A stretch of 64,000 nt of DNA, taken from Parasponia andersonii (taxonomy: Eukaryota; Streptophyta; Magnoliopsida; Rosales; Cannabaceae). Below the pieces are notes generated by a model. The model had not been told where the DNA came from. It searched no databases and was given only the letters and a program-made list of their open reading frames with translations. The stretch is taken from contig JXTB01000049.1 of assembly GCA_002914805.1 (NCBI GenBank), positions 1,389,753-1,453,752 of the forward strand, written 5' to 3'. How positions within the stretch are numbered: the first letter of the stretch is position 1; the number at the start of each line of letters is the position of its first letter. Shown here piece by piece: positions 49,814 through 62,700 of this stretch. The translations under genes and the position numbers were made by a program.

Positions 49814-50640
49814 ATGTCAGGAAATAAGATTTCAATTTCGATTAGAGCTGATGTGAAGAAATTCAATGGGAATATCAATTTTGGCTTGTGGCAAATACAA
49901 GTCAAGGATTTATTGATTCAATCTAGATTACATAAGGTTTTGAAAGGCAGAGAGGCTTATAAGGGCAGAGATTCTGAGAAATCTAGTATAAGCAATGAAG
50001 ACTGGATTGATCTGGATGAGAGAGCTACAAGTGCGATACATAAATGTTTGGCCAAAAATATCCTTGCAAATATGCTTGGAATAATGACGGCCAAATATCT
50101 CTGGAGAAAGCTTGAAGAATTGTATTAGGCGAAAGGTATCTCAAATCGAGTGTACTTGAAAGAGCAGTTTCATACATTGCGTATGAATGAAGGTACGAAA
50201 ATTTATGATCATCTAAGTGTCTTGAATAGTATCGTTTCTGAATTGGAGGCTATTGGAGTGAAGATTAAAGATGAAGATAAGGCATTGTGATTCATTTGGT
50301 CTCTTTCACCTTCCTATGAGCGTATGAAACCTATTTTGGTGCATGGAAAAGAGACTGTAGTTTATTCTAAGGTCACAAGTAAACTTTTGTTTAAAGAAAG
50401 AAGGCTGACAGGTGGTGGAAGTAATGTTTCATCTGAAGACTCAACCTTAGCAGTTGACACTAGGAAGAAAAACCCTATGAAAAAGAATGTAATCTACTGG
50501 GGGTGTGGATAATCTAGGTACCTAAAAAGAAATTGTCAAAAAGGTGGAGCGAGCTCGGGTAAAAGCTCTAAATATGGTGATACTGCTAATATTGTCTCTT
50601 ATGATAGAGATGATGATCTTGTCCTTTGATCATGATCTGT
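49814..50640 (+). pseudogene. gag: gag of the compact copia element
   Basis: An ATG at 49814 opens 104 residues (MSGNKISISIRADVKKFNGN, FGLWQIQVKDLLIQSRLHKV, WIDLDERATSAIHKCLAKNI), ending at a TAG at 50126. The same protein continues: RVYLKEQFHTLRMNEGTKIY, then FIWSLSPSYERMKPILVHGK (50324 on), and a damaged zinc knuckle near 50495-50540 (YWGCG, stop, S-Y-KRNC). This is the copia Gag (UBN2) layout. A little further, near 50640, the sequence jumps to the end of the element; protease, integrase, RT and RNase H are absent. Not functional on its own. Confidence 0.85.
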
Positions 50641-50996
50641 ACATCTTCATAGCATGCCGCTAATCTCCAAAGACGCCATGAAAGAGGATGTGTCATAATT
50701 AATAGCAGCAAATTTGCACACAAGCATTGGTTGGGCATTGATGTAAGGTGTGTGCTGAATGATGTCGATGGCTGATGGACTCCCAGAGAAGTCAAACATG
50801 GGAGTCAGCACCATAATTATCAGCAAGATTATTTCGACATGAGTCGAAATAAAATTCTTAGAAGTCGTCAATTCTAAGTGGTATGTATACTCATATGGTG
50901 GAGTATGATTGTCAGTAAAGATAATGATAGCAATGTAAGCTATGAGATGAGACGTATGTGAAGATGTGATTGAAATCAAGTCTTCAAGTAGGAGAT
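50641..50996 (+). mobile_element. 3' internal remnant of the compact copia element
   Basis: Non-coding sequence between the gag break and the 3' LTR. It ends AAGTCTTCAAGTAGGAGAT, the usual copia polypurine-tract context immediately before TGTTGATG. Open frames on the minus strand here are accidental. Confidence 0.7.
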
Positions 50997-51621
50997 TGTT
51001 GATGTATGTGTGAATAGAAGTAAAAAAGGTAGCCATCATAGCAATAGTGAATAGAGCAGTCGTTATAACAATAGTAAAAAAGGCAGCCGTCATAGTAATA
51101 GTGAAAATGGTAGCCGTCATAGCAATAGTGAAAAGGGGCATCAATAATAGCAATAGTAAAATGTAGTGTTCTCACTATTTTTCAAGACCTATAAATAGAG
51201 ACTTCATTCATCATTCTCTTTATCCTAAAACTTGAAAGTATTTCAAGTTCTTTCTTCTAATTAAATCTTTTTTTTCTCTTTATTTCTCCTTTCAGAGAGA
51301 GTAGAGTTTCTTTGTGAAAAAAGAAATTTCAAAGAATGGCAGTGTAAGGTGTGAGTGAGAGAATACTTGTGAGAAAGTCTTTGGGTGTATTGGGATCATT
51401 GGGTAGAAAAGAGGGAAATCTATGTTATTGTAGAAATTTTTCATATAGTGAAATTCTTTTCTGAGAGACAGTGGTTTTTCTCCTGATTTGGGAATTTTCC
51501 ACTTAAATTCTTGTGTTGTGAGATTAGTTTCTATTCCTTATTATTATTTTTCTATTATTCTGATATTTTTTTGAAGTGAGATCTTAGGAACAGTGAATCT
51601 GGGTCAGTCAGATTTCCAATA
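50997..51621 (+). mobile_element. 3' LTR of the compact copia element
   Basis: 625 bp, TGTTGATGTATG to GATTTCCAATA (terminal CA mutated to TA), followed by the CTTTC target duplication (51622-51626). It retains the promoter-like CCTATAAATAGAGACTTC near 51188 and the 26-bp tandem repeats. Confidence 0.9.
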
Positions 51622-51626
51622 CTTTC

Positions 51627-53450
51627 CACTTGACTGTTAGAAAGAACAAGGCTGGAACCCAATCCAATACTTAACCTAACCCAACGATCTTCGCGCCTAA
51701 CTTAGTTTTTAGAATTAATTAGTTTCAGTGGAGCGAAACCAATCAAATAATGAAAGGATTAACTAAATTCAACAGTTAATAATTAAGGACAAATATTGCC
51801 TAGTCAATTTCACTGCCACGTATTTCTTATCCTTACGCAGATGCCAGTAAGCTCTTAGCGCCGTTTATAAGGCTCAACCCAATCACATTTGTCATTAGTT
51901 TAAACTAATTACTTGCTCTAACAAATAGGAAAGTCAAAAACGTCAAATTTTTTTTTTTCAATCTATATATAAGATATATATCTTTGGTTTTTGTAGTATC
52001 TTACTAAACTTTTTGTGACGACGTACAAAAAATACTCGTAGAATAAATTAATAATTACTCTTTGAGTAGGAATATTCCTGTCTATAGTCATATTTATATA
52101 CTTTTTGCTTGACAAGGTAGACAGCATTTAACGCGGTCTTTCCGCGTATTCCCTTAGCCTATGACAATAAGAATTAATTAAGCTACCATTAATGAGAATC
52201 TTAATTTTAATATTATGCAATCAATCAGATCAGAAATATTTTGTTTAGAAAAGTGCAATAATTGTCATGAAATCTAACGCAAAGGTTTTTGTTTAAAGTG
52301 GTCTTCAACTCCAAAGTCATAAGCTTGGCGCATATCATGAAGCGGCAATTAAAACAAGACCCTCTTTGGTTTAGTGCAAAGAACCTTGCATAAATACAAA
52401 AATAAATAAATAAATGAAAAAAAAATTTCTAACGTGGAACGGGCAAGAAAAAAAATGTTCTTTGAGGTTGTAGACACTGTATTCATTTGCTTTTAGTATA
52501 CGTTTTTGTTCCTGGTAGATCTGCCACGTACTGCGTGGGACAACTCAACAAGCGTTAAAATATGTCTTGATCTTATTTAACGATTTAATCTATCATTATT
52601 GAGCTAATGTCAAAGAGTGATGTATTTCTTTTGTAGTTTGTTACAAACCTGAATGAGGTAACAGCCAAGGTCGCAGGAGGGAGAGACAAAATAATTCATT
52701 AAATAAAACACTCATTTAGTTTAATAAGACAAATTATAGAAGAGGAGTTTGGTTGTGGTTCCCCTTCATCAGAAAACGACAACAATAGATTTAATTGAAA
52801 AAACTGATAATAAACTAAACCCAGTTGTTATTTTCAAGTGAAAATAAAAGGGCAGGTCAATTCTGTCTCTCTTTCGTCTCTGGACCACTTCAAAACCACA
52901 TCGGTAATAATTAGAAATAAAGCAACGCAGGGATTTCTGGGGAAATGTCATATTTAAATTTGCTTCAACTTTAGCTTCGGACATACTGATGGCCTCTTTT
53001 TGTCACACCCGGTGGTCACTTTACTAGACATTACAATCATGTTATCGATTGCCCGAAGGTAATATGATCAGTATGATTTTGCTGAGCCAGCTAATTAAAA
53101 TTATCTAAAGCTTGATACCAAAAATTCAAATAACTTCTTCAAATAAGGAAAAAATGGAAGAAAAATGTGATATCTTCTAGTAAATATAATTATATCATGG
53201 TGATTGTAGATCATCACTATTTTGATCATTGTTATTGTTATTACAGGTTAAAAGCATATCATTATCTGGCATTCGTGCAGTTGAATGTGAGGTTGGAGCT
53301 TTAAAATTACCATGCAGATGCACTCACTTGATCAAATTATGATTTGTGATATTTAAGATCCACTGAACCCCTGAGGAGTCCCTTGTAGCAGTCTACAAGA
53401 TCGTCTTCCCATTAAAAAAGGGAGAAAAAAAAAGTCCAAAGATTGACCAA
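51627..53450. other. Intergenic, nothing secure
   Basis: AT-rich DNA. A frame near 52910-52985 loosely recalls an acyltransferase motif but is too short to support. No RNA gene or repeat ends recognised. Confidence 0.5.
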
Positions 53451-53954
53451 CTAACTCTCAAAATCGTAGCTGGCATCACAAAGCGTGCTCAAACTCAAAC
53501 GTGGCATTTTATGATTGGATACAAGACTCTTTGACAATTGCGAGGTGGCTTCGTAAGAATTTTCATGGAAGAAAGTCAACAGTTGCCGCCTTCCCGTGTT
53601 GGAGTTCAAGACGTACACGTGCCACAAGTGGTTGTTACTAAGCCACACGTGACGTTCATCACCCCCGAAGAAACTTTTCACTTCTCCGTTATCGCAACAA
53701 AAGAGATGAGTAATTAAAACTCTTATGCGATCGTGTGTATGATAATGAATATGAAACTGGGTCTCTCTATCGCCACGTGTAATTTCAAATATGTTCGAAT
53801 CCCATATATCTCTTACGCCGATTTTTACGGGAACCTCAATAGCTAGAAGCGGGTGGTGTTGGGGAAACACATGCGACCGCAGGTACGATGTGATCATAGA
53901 ATGTGGAATTTCCGACTTTATACCGCAACACAAGATGTTGGCCTCAAATGCCAC
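53451..53954 (-). CDS. Hypothetical exon-like open frame
   Basis: A 167-codon minus-strand frame with balanced composition (ANILCCGIKSEIPHSMITSY, HPLLAIEVPVKIGVRDIWDS, DERHVWLSNNHLWHVYVLNS), ending at TGA/TAG-type stop at 53451. Its first codon is GTG, not ATG. On the minus strand, GTGTTCAG stands immediately before it, so it looks like a last exon with a splice acceptor rather than a complete gene; the first ATG inside is about 20 codons further. No upstream exon was identified and I do not recognise the family. It lies in opposite orientation about 1.1 kb upstream of the potassium transporter gene. Could be a gene remnant. Confidence 0.4.
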   Translation of the reverse strand: MAFEANILCCGIKSEIPHSMITSYLRSHVFPQHHPLLAIEVPVKIGVRDIWDSNIFEITRGDRETQFHIHYHTHDRIRVLITHLFCCDNGEVKSFFGGDERHVWLSNNHLWHVYVLNSNTGRRQLLTFFHENSYEATSQLSKSLVSNHKMPRLSLSTLCDASYDFES

Positions 53955-55046
53955 CTGAACACATTTGATTTTTTTTTTTCATTTCATTGTATCTAAATTA
54001 ATTAATTAAATTGTTTTCATTCGGATATATTTTTTTCGGTGTGAGAAATAGCAAAAACAAAAATGAAAATTTTACCATTACATCCTAATTAGGCGAGCAC
54101 CTACGGTTTGAGAGTTGATAGAGTTAACAAATATGACACTAGTCTTGGAACAATTTAATAAATTAAATTGATAGAGTTAAACAAACAAATCACGCTGAAT
54201 AGTATTTTCGTTTATTTAAATATTTTAAAGTGGAAGTTGATGATGATGAGTCTTAAGTTAGAGACTATATATAGCTAGTTAACTAAAATATTAGCGACCA
54301 ATGAGGCAATGTTTTATTTTTTCCCTTTGAGAATGAAAGAAGGTATATGAGACACCACACGTGGAATACTATATAACTTAACCTAGAAGGTCTCAAAAGA
54401 CGGACTAAAATTGCAATAAATTTAAATGAAACAATAAAAAAATTAAATTATTAATATAGAGCTTTTTCGTTTTTTTTTTTTTGTTAAGAATAAAGGTAGT
54501 AAGTAGGAGCTAGAGGCAAACTCTATTTTTCTTTTCCTTCTTTTGTTGTTGGAATACCAAAGAGGCAAAATTGTTGTTGTTTTGTTTTTTTTTGTTTTTT
54601 TGGTTTTTTTTTTTTTTTATATAGGCAAACTTGTTTTAGATGTATGTATATACATATAATAATACACGTATAAATCATAAAAATTTCTAAGGGGCCGGGG
54701 CGGTTGGGAGGCTGAATCCAAATTTAAGATAATTAGCTAATAGCGTTGTTAAGTTAGTTGATGGTTCTTACGTGTCTGTGGGGCCCTTTCATATGCCTTT
54801 ATATTTCCAAAGTCCCAGCTCACATATTCAGGAGTAGAATCTCTCTCTCGAAGGTTGCACTGAAACTTAATTACTCTCTCCTTCATTTCATAGAGCTGGG
54901 CTTGATCAACCTTCTTCTATCTCCAATACTATTGTTCTATTTTGGAGATAATTGATCGTATTTTCTTCTTTTATTTATATATATATATACATATTTTTTT
55001 TCCATCTTATTATAAATTGGTACATTAATAATCATAAGAATAATTA
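53955..55046 (+). promoter_or_regulatory. Upstream region of the potassium transporter gene
   Basis: AT-rich, with poly(T) stretches (54472-54482, 54586-54618). A TATA-type run at 54976-54990 (TATATATATATAC) is about 60 bp before the start codon, and a CT-rich stretch (54840-54890) lies above it. No specific potassium-response element is identified. Confidence 0.35.
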
Positions 55047-58000
55047 ATGTCAAACCAAGTGCCTGATTATGATGAAAGAAGTACTAGAGTACATGATGAG
55101 TACTCGGTAGAGGAAAGAGCTGTTACTGATCATCAAGTACAAGAAGATCAGGAGGAGGAGAAAGAGGAGGAGAGGGAGGAGGCTTCTCATGAAAAGGGAC
55201 TGAAAGCCAAGAAACTTTCATGGCATAAGTTAAGAAGATACGACTCTTTGGATGTCGAGTCGCGAAGTGTTCGAGGCCGTCACGCTTATGGCGCTCATGG
55301 ATCCAAGGTACTTAACTATACTAAATCTTTCTTCATAAACTTTTTTTGACTTCTTATTATTGGATTTTGTTATTTAGTGTTTGGTGTTGAATTGGTTTTG
55401 TATTCCGGGAAAAGCTTTTATATACGATGATACAAATTTATAATCGTGATATATTATCTCTAATTATGATTATCAAAGTTTGTTTGATTTGCCTAATTTG
55501 ATTTTATCTCATAGTTACTCGTTGTATCTAACTTTGAATATTAGTTCCACAACTCCCTTTATCTTTCAAGAATATTCAAATTAATTGCTTTCGTGGATTA
55601 TTTATGTGTTCCAACTCTCCAAGTACTCACGATTTTATTCCCTCTTAGTACTATTTTCGATTACATATATGGGTTCTAAATAAGAAAATCGTCTAAACAG
55701 ATTATATGTGCGTTCATGATGTGAAATTAAGATGTTTCAGTAGTGAATCATTTAATAACTACTTCCGTTTTTGGGGTCAAATTGAGTACGTACACCAAGA
55801 TATATTATATATGTGTTTAATATATGCTTATAATTTCAAGTTGTGTAAAATGACCGAAATGTTCATTTTTTAAATATTATAGTAAAATGACTAATATATC
55901 ATATGTAAAATATTATATTTTTAGTATAAAAATCTACATATTTAGTATATAGTTTATATATATATATACTAAATATAAAAATATACGTATTTAGTCATTT
56001 AGCTTAAAAAAAAGAAAAATAACCATTTATTAAAACAAATTGTAAAAAAGGATATCTAGCGTAATTTCTCGTTTCAAGCATATGCCCATTAATCAAAGCA
56101 TCTACTATGGTGGCAATTTTGAACAGGCTTCAGCTGATTGGTCGGTGATCTTACATCTAGCATTTCAAAGCATTGGAATTGTTTACGGGGACATTGGTAC
56201 ATCACCTTTATATGTGTATTCAAGTACTTTCACAGAAGGCATCAAGCATAACGATGACATTTTAGGGGTCCTTTCTTTGATCTTTTATACAATTACTTTA
56301 ATCCCTTTGATCAAGTACGTCTTCGTCGTGTTAAAGGCCAATGACAACGGTGACGGTAAGAGTATCTAATTAAATTAATTACTCGTGATTCTATTTCATT
56401 TGTTGGTGTTTAATTATAACTTTGGATCAATTTGCGCGTTATATTTAGTTTCATATAAGTACTTTTAATTGAAAGTAACATATTTAATTATGGGCATATA
56501 GTTGTCATACATATATTATAATCTTCAACAACCACATTGACATGATCTAATTTTCTATTTGTTTGAATTGAAAAATATTCAGTGGTCTGCTAATATCCCA
56601 CTAACTGCCAAAGTTTGCAGTCTTGTTTTCCTCGTTTTATTATAAAATAATAATAAACTCCATGATATGCATACAAATATATTGATGTATACGCTGAAGC
56701 GGCTCATTTCGTCATATATGGAAAAGAAAGAAAAAGAGAAAAAAAGGAAAAAGAGTGAACAAAACAAATTAAGAGTACTTTGTCATGAAGCCTTTGCGCG
56801 TCAAAAACATGTTTTATTTGAAATCCCATTTTGGTCTTTCGTCTGTTTTATCCCTGTAATTTCTGTAGATTATAATTAAATCCAAACACGCAAACATATA
56901 CGTGTCACATTTTGATAACGTTGTGATCCAAAACCAAACGCAAGAGGAATTGGATTGTCAATCGCATGTCGGACAAACCGAGTAGATATTTTACTTTAAA
57001 CGGTCAGGTGCGACTTGTGAATCAAAGTAGGTTTCTCAATTTTCCAGAACACTAGAACAATTATTACGGGCCATGGACCATGTTAGGCGCAAGCCTTCTA
57101 ACTCCTCTTTTTTTTTTTTTTTTTTGAGTTATAAATTTTTTTGGGGAAGTCTTCATATGAATCAATTTGCTTTTGGTAAAAGATGCATGAATCATGCTGC
57201 ACGGTTGGAATAATGTCCAAGTCATTAGTCAAACGCAAACTATGTTAAATTATGTATTACTGTCACGTGATGGTATATGGCGCAAACGCAAGTCTTCTTA
57301 TTAATTTGACTAACAATTTTGTTAAAAAAATTATATATTAATAATATCACTATATGATATTATATAACATGCATATTTTTAACTTGAAGGCTTTGGCATT
57401 AATTGGCATGCTTGGTTTGATGGTTCAGATGGAGTACTGGCCTTTGGATTAAATGTGCAATTTAATATTTCTTGTTGGGTTATGTGGAGTCTAATTATAT
57501 CATATCCTAACGCAAATTTTTAATGAGGATTTATTGGGTATTTTCTTACATTTATTAGGTTACTCTAATTTTCTTACCATATAAAGATTAATATTAACAA
57601 GCTAGTTCTGGAAAAAGAGTTGCAGAGTGTGAGAGACATTAGATCACTTAATATTATTTTTTTATTTTTCCACTATGTATATTGAAAACTTGTGATAAGA
57701 AAGTGAATTAACGTAACTCTCATATTGCTAGAGTAGACCACAATAAATCTATGTGTGATTTGCTTGTTTATTGCTTTGGCTTCGTTTGTTATTGTTCTCT
57801 TAATCAGTGATTAACATTTAACCGATAACATTTTCTCCTCTAACAACTAGTTAACTATTGACCTTTTGAAGACTAAGCTATTTAAAGGGAAAAAAAAAAA
57901 AACCTCTTAGTAACACCAAACTAAATTAGTTAAGTTTCTGATACATGCAATGAATTGAATATATTGTTTCTTTAGATAAGCTTTATTAAACCGATACTAT

Positions 58001-61000
58001 TTCCCTTGATTAATTTCAGGAGGGACGTTCGCGTTGTACTCTCTTATATGCCGATATGCAAAGGTGGGATTGACACCAAACGAGCAAGCCGAGGATAGAG
58101 ACGTCTCAAATTTCGAGCTTGAGTTGCCTAGTAACAGTCTCAAGAGGGCATCGAAGTTGAAATCTAAGCTGGAGAACACCAAATTTGCTAAGTACTTCCT
58201 CTTGTTCGCCACCATGCTTGGAACTTCCATGGTCATCGGTGATGGCGTCCTCACTCCTTGCATCTCAGGTTAATTATTGCAACTAATTTGTCATTTACGT
58301 TATTACTAATTAGTAGAATTAATTCTCCTAGCGACACGTACACTATCACTTAATTTGAGTTTAATGGAGATTTGACTATTTGTAATTTGTTTTATGCTTG
58401 ATGAAACAGTTCTGTCGGCTGTTGGAGGTATCAAGGAAGCCAAATCTACGATGAGCCAAGGTATATCCCCAAATGTTCTTATAAATAAAAGTGACGAGAA
58501 AAAAGTGTGACCCATCATAAACAAGGAACTAGGAGTATAATTTGACTTGGACAAAAAAATGACGTACCAGAGAGATCTAAGTCATCAAGGGGACCCATGA
58601 TAATATTAATTGGACTATATTTGTACCCTTTCCTGGGGACATTATTATAATTAGAGTTTTGAATTTTACGAGAAATTAAAAAGGACATTCAAATAATGAA
58701 ATAGAGATATCATCATATAGATCAATGAGCATTTGTTAATATTAATCTATTCATTCTTCGATTTTCAAATAGTATATGGTTCGCTATATCTATATATATA
58801 TATATATATATATGGGCAGCAATCCAGTAGGTATTTTTTTTTTTTACATATTCAATTTGGCCAATGAAAATTTAGCATATATATTTTTTTATTATANAGT
58901 GCCTTATATATATATATATATACATACATACATATAAATCTTATGATTATGAATAATAGGAGTCCATGGTAGCTCTTCCAAAATATTTAGGTGTCAAAGA
59001 CTTTCAATTTATGGATTTTGGAGTGAATTGAAATGATATATATATCTAGGAGAATGGCCAAAATATTCATATAATACGTTATAATAAAAGTTAGATTTTT
59101 TTTTTTTGCTGGGAATAATAAAAGTTAGATTGGTAACACATGCTATTTTAACTTTTCTTTGTGGCACAGATATGATTGTTTGGATATCTGTAGCCATCTT
59201 GATATGCCTATTTATGGTCCAAAGATTCGGAACAGACAAAGTGGGCTACAGTTTTGCTCCCATAATCTGTATATGGTTTGCACTCATCGCTGGCATTGGA
59301 CTCCACAACTTCGTCAAATTTGATCCATCAGTCGTCAAAGCCATAAATCCGAAGTACATCTTTGACTATTTCCACAGAAACAAAAAACAAGCTTGGATTT
59401 CCCTTGGTGGCATCGTTCTAGCCATTACAGGTTCCAAACTCAAAAAGAATTTTTACATTGATACGTACTTTGTCAATATATTAACCAAATACATTTACAA
59501 GAACGCGCTGAGACCATTACTCTATTTGTTAGGGTTGTAAAAATTAAGAGTGATACTAAGGACAATAAAAAATTTGCACAAAAAAACTATACACAAATGA
59601 ATTGTCATCTTTTTTAACACTATAAATTTAAATTGTATGATTCCCACTTCGAAATAAATTGTGACTAAAAAAGAAGACATATAATTTAGCATAAGTTTTT
59701 TATGTCCTTAGCATATATCCAGTGGCGGAGCCAAAACCAATTTATAATGGGAGGTAAAGTACTTTTATTAAATGCAAAAAATGACAAAAAAATTCTAAAA
59801 CTTCACAAAAATATTCTAAATGATAATAAAGTAGAATATAGTTTCAAAAAATCATCTAAAAATTAAAATTTATCTTTATTTAATCATTATCATAGAAGAA
59901 GAAAAATGGAATACATGTAAAAAAAGTGAAAAGTTTTTTCAAATTCTATTTATTATTGATGTTTGTTTTGAAAATTAAATGAAATGAGTGTTATTTTTAA
60001 GTGATTCTAAAAGCAATTTCACATCTCAAAATGAGGATAAAATTGTAAAACTATATTTTTAACGGGGCAAATAGCAAAAAGATAAATTATTTTACAATAA
60101 AAAATGAAAAGAAAAAAATTGAGGGGGAGCCATGGCCCCACTCTGCCACTGGATATATGATATATCTATGCATATCATATATGCATTCTAGGAGTGTTAG
60201 ACCTAAATATCTGGTATTCTTAAGTGTGTTATATAACATTGTATAAATCATGAAGTGTCAATGTAACTTAATTTGATTATATCCTATTTAAAATCTTCTC
60301 TACTTAGCTCAATATGTTATCGTTTTATGTAATATTACTGTTTGCAATAAATTATGCAGGAACTGAAGCTCTATTTGCCGATGTGGGTCACTTCACCGTA
60401 AGGTCGATTCAATTAAGCATGTGCTGTGTAACGTACCCGGCTCTTATAATGGCATATACTGGACAAGCCTCGTTTCTTCGCAAGCACAATGATGTCGTCA
60501 GTGATACTTTCTACAAGTCCATTCCAAAGTCCTTTTATTGGCCCATGTTTGTGGTGGCCGTAGCAGCGGCTATCATAGCTAGTCAAGCCATGATTTCTGG
60601 GACATTCTCTATAGTCCAACAATCTCTCTCGTTGGGTTGTTTCCCTCGTGTGAAGATCGTTCATACATCCACAAAGTACGAAGGACAAGTTTATGTTCCA
60701 GAGGTCAATTACCTTCTTATGGTGGCATGTGTTGCAGTCACTTTGGGTTTCAAGACTACCACCAAAATTGGTAATGCCTATGGTAAGTACTTTTTATATA
60801 TACTTGCTATATATAACTCCCTTTATTCACTAGCTACAGAATGCAATTACAATTAGTCACCCGTAATTTGTTACTAAAAGTGAAAAAAAAAAACTATTGT
60901 GGCACGTGTTGTTACTAACTAGTTAATTTTTTACCAAAAATTTCGAAGGTATATTATTTAGTGCAATTAAATGTGCTTTTACTCGCAACTAATTTAGTGA

Positions 61001-62313
61001 CCATGCATATATATAATAATGGTTGTAACTAAAATCATATTAAAGCAATAACTAGTCAGAAAAATTTTGACGACTAAAATGTTGTCATCACCACTATGAA
61101 CTTGTTTATTTGCATTTTTATTTCACTGCATTTGGTATTTAAAGTGAAAATAAGGATTATTAATTAGAGAAAAAAAATTCTTTAACCTTTATTTTCTTAA
61201 AAAGGAAAAAAACAAAAAATTAACAAGAAGCTCCTAAAATGACCTTGATTTTTAATGGTGTTTCTTAATCAGTAAATGTGACTGTCTTCCTACTTTTTAT
61301 TTAATAATTAAACAGGGATAGCTGTGGTGTTTGTAATGACGCTCACATCCTCCTTCTTAGTACTGATAATGATAATGATATGGAAGACCAACATACTTCT
61401 TATAATCACCTACGTTGTCATCATTGGCTCGGTTGAACTTCTCTATCTAAGCTCGGTCCTATACAAATTCGATCAAGGAGGGTATCTTCCCCTCGCATTC
61501 GCGGGTCTGTTAATGGCTGTTATGTTTGTTTGGAACAATGTGTATCGAAGAAAGTACTACTACGAGCTCGATCACAAAATTTCCCCCGAGAAAATCGCGG
61601 AGATTACGAATGAAACAAACTTATGTCGATTACCGGGTCTCGCAATGTTCTACTCAGAGCTTGTTCAAGGTATTCCCCCCATTTTCAAGCACTATGCGGC
61701 GAATGTCCCCGCTTTGCACTCCGTTCTTGTTTTCGTCTCCATTAAATCCTTACCTATAAGCAAGGTTCCGCAAGAGGAGCGATTCTTGTTTCGCAGAGTG
61801 GAGCCTAGAAATCTCTACGTGTTTCGTTGTGTTGCGAGGTATGGTTACACGGATGTTCGCAACGAGAACGAGCCCTTTGAAAAGATGTTGTTTGAGAAGC
61901 TGAAGGAGTTTATGAGGAGTCAATTTTGGTTGTTCCATATTGAAACAAGTAGTAATGGTAATGGTACTAGAGAGCTTGTTGATCAGAACAATGTCGGAGA
62001 TTCAAAAGAAGGGTTGTTCGCTGAGGAAAATGGTGAGAATCATGGGGATGAGGTTGGAAAGGAAGTCAGCAAAGAGAAAAGTCATGAGATGTTGGATAGA
62101 GAGATCGAGGAGCTTGACAGGGCGTGGCGGGCCGGAGTAGTCCACTTGATCGGCGAGAACGAAGTGGTGGCTGCCAAAGGAGCCGGGATAGGTAAGAGAA
62201 TCATGATTGATTATGCTTACAATTTCTTGAAGAAGAATTTGAGGCAGACTGACAAAGTATTTGATATTCCTCACAAGCGCTTGCTTAAAGTGGGAATGAC
62301 TTATGAGCTCTAG
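55047..62313 (+). CDS. HAK5-like high-affinity potassium transporter (HAK/KUP/KT family, cluster I)
   Basis: A plasma-membrane K+ uptake protein, thought to work as a K+/H+ symporter at low external potassium (family knowledge). Seven exons: 55047-55307, 56127-56355, 58020-58268, 58410-58460, 59170-59430, 60360-60782, 61316-62313. All introns are GT-AG, and the phases join to 823 codons with no stop, within the usual 750-860. Residues 1-87 are a hydrophilic, Glu-rich cytosolic tail with [14 protein letters not shown]. The selectivity motif [10 protein letters not shown] is at 108-117. Other family signatures: [77 protein letters not shown]. The long C-terminal domain ends [16 protein letters not shown]. 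Cluster I placement rests on the [10 protein letters not shown] and FDIPHKR similarity to HAK5. No defect is seen; intron 4 contains an N at 58897. Confidence 0.92.
58789..58814. repeat. (TA)n microsatellite in intron 4 of the potassium transporter
   Basis: About 26 bp of TA repeats, with a second at 58908-58922 close to the N at 58897. Possible length polymorphism and an assembly weak point. Confidence 0.8.
59720..60151. mobile_element. MITE-like element in intron 5 of the potassium transporter
   Basis: The ends CAGTGGCGGAGCC and GGCCCCACTCTGCCACTG are inverted repeats. The flanks extend the symmetry (ATATATC and GATATAT), so the target duplication may be a palindromic ATATAT. The 432-bp interior is A-rich and noncoding; GAGGGGGAGCCATGGCCCC near the right end mirrors the left end. 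Elements with CAGTGGCGGAGCC ends are frequent in dicot introns (family knowledge). It lies wholly inside the intron, so it should be spliced out. Confidence 0.65.
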
Positions 62314-62700
62314 ATCAGCTTAGATCACGTGCGACTTACAAAAGCTTCATTTGGTGAAGTTAGCTAGCCTTGCGGTGGTAAGAAGAGCTGAGATGATGAT
62401 TAGTAGATTAGACTTGAAAATAAAAAATAAAAAATAGAAAGTTGTAAGTAAAAGAAGTAGCATGATATATGCTCGATCTTCTTATGAATTAAGCTGAAAA
62501 AGTAAAAGTCAGCAAAAATGTATAAATAATTTTGTGTTTGTAAACAATACATAGACTTGCAAATGATGAATATTTACAGGTTCTTATAGGGCACAGGATT
62601 GTTTATCTGGACATGTTGATTATATATATATGATCAATGGAATCAAAATAATCTTTCTTATGAACCTTTAATTAAGGAAACCCTGGCAAAATGGTCGATT
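62314..62700 (+). terminator. Probable 3' UTR and polyadenylation region of the potassium transporter
   Basis: After the TAG there is an A-rich stretch with AAAATAAAAAATAAAAAATAG (62416-62437) and TATAAATAATTTTGTG near 62520, plausible plant near-upstream elements. The exact cleavage site cannot be fixed. Confidence 0.4.

Noticed and set aside
49010..51175. Minus-strand frames encoding repeated His-Tyr-Cys-Tyr-Asp peptides (49010-49264, 50647-51175).
   Set aside because: They are translations of the 26-27 bp LTR tandem repeats, present in both LTRs; no gene context.
52905..52990. Possible acyltransferase (BAHD) motif remnant: FWGN followed by an FKFAST-like stretch on the plus strand.
   Set aside because: Only about 20 codons, no second motif and no flanking exon; could easily be chance.
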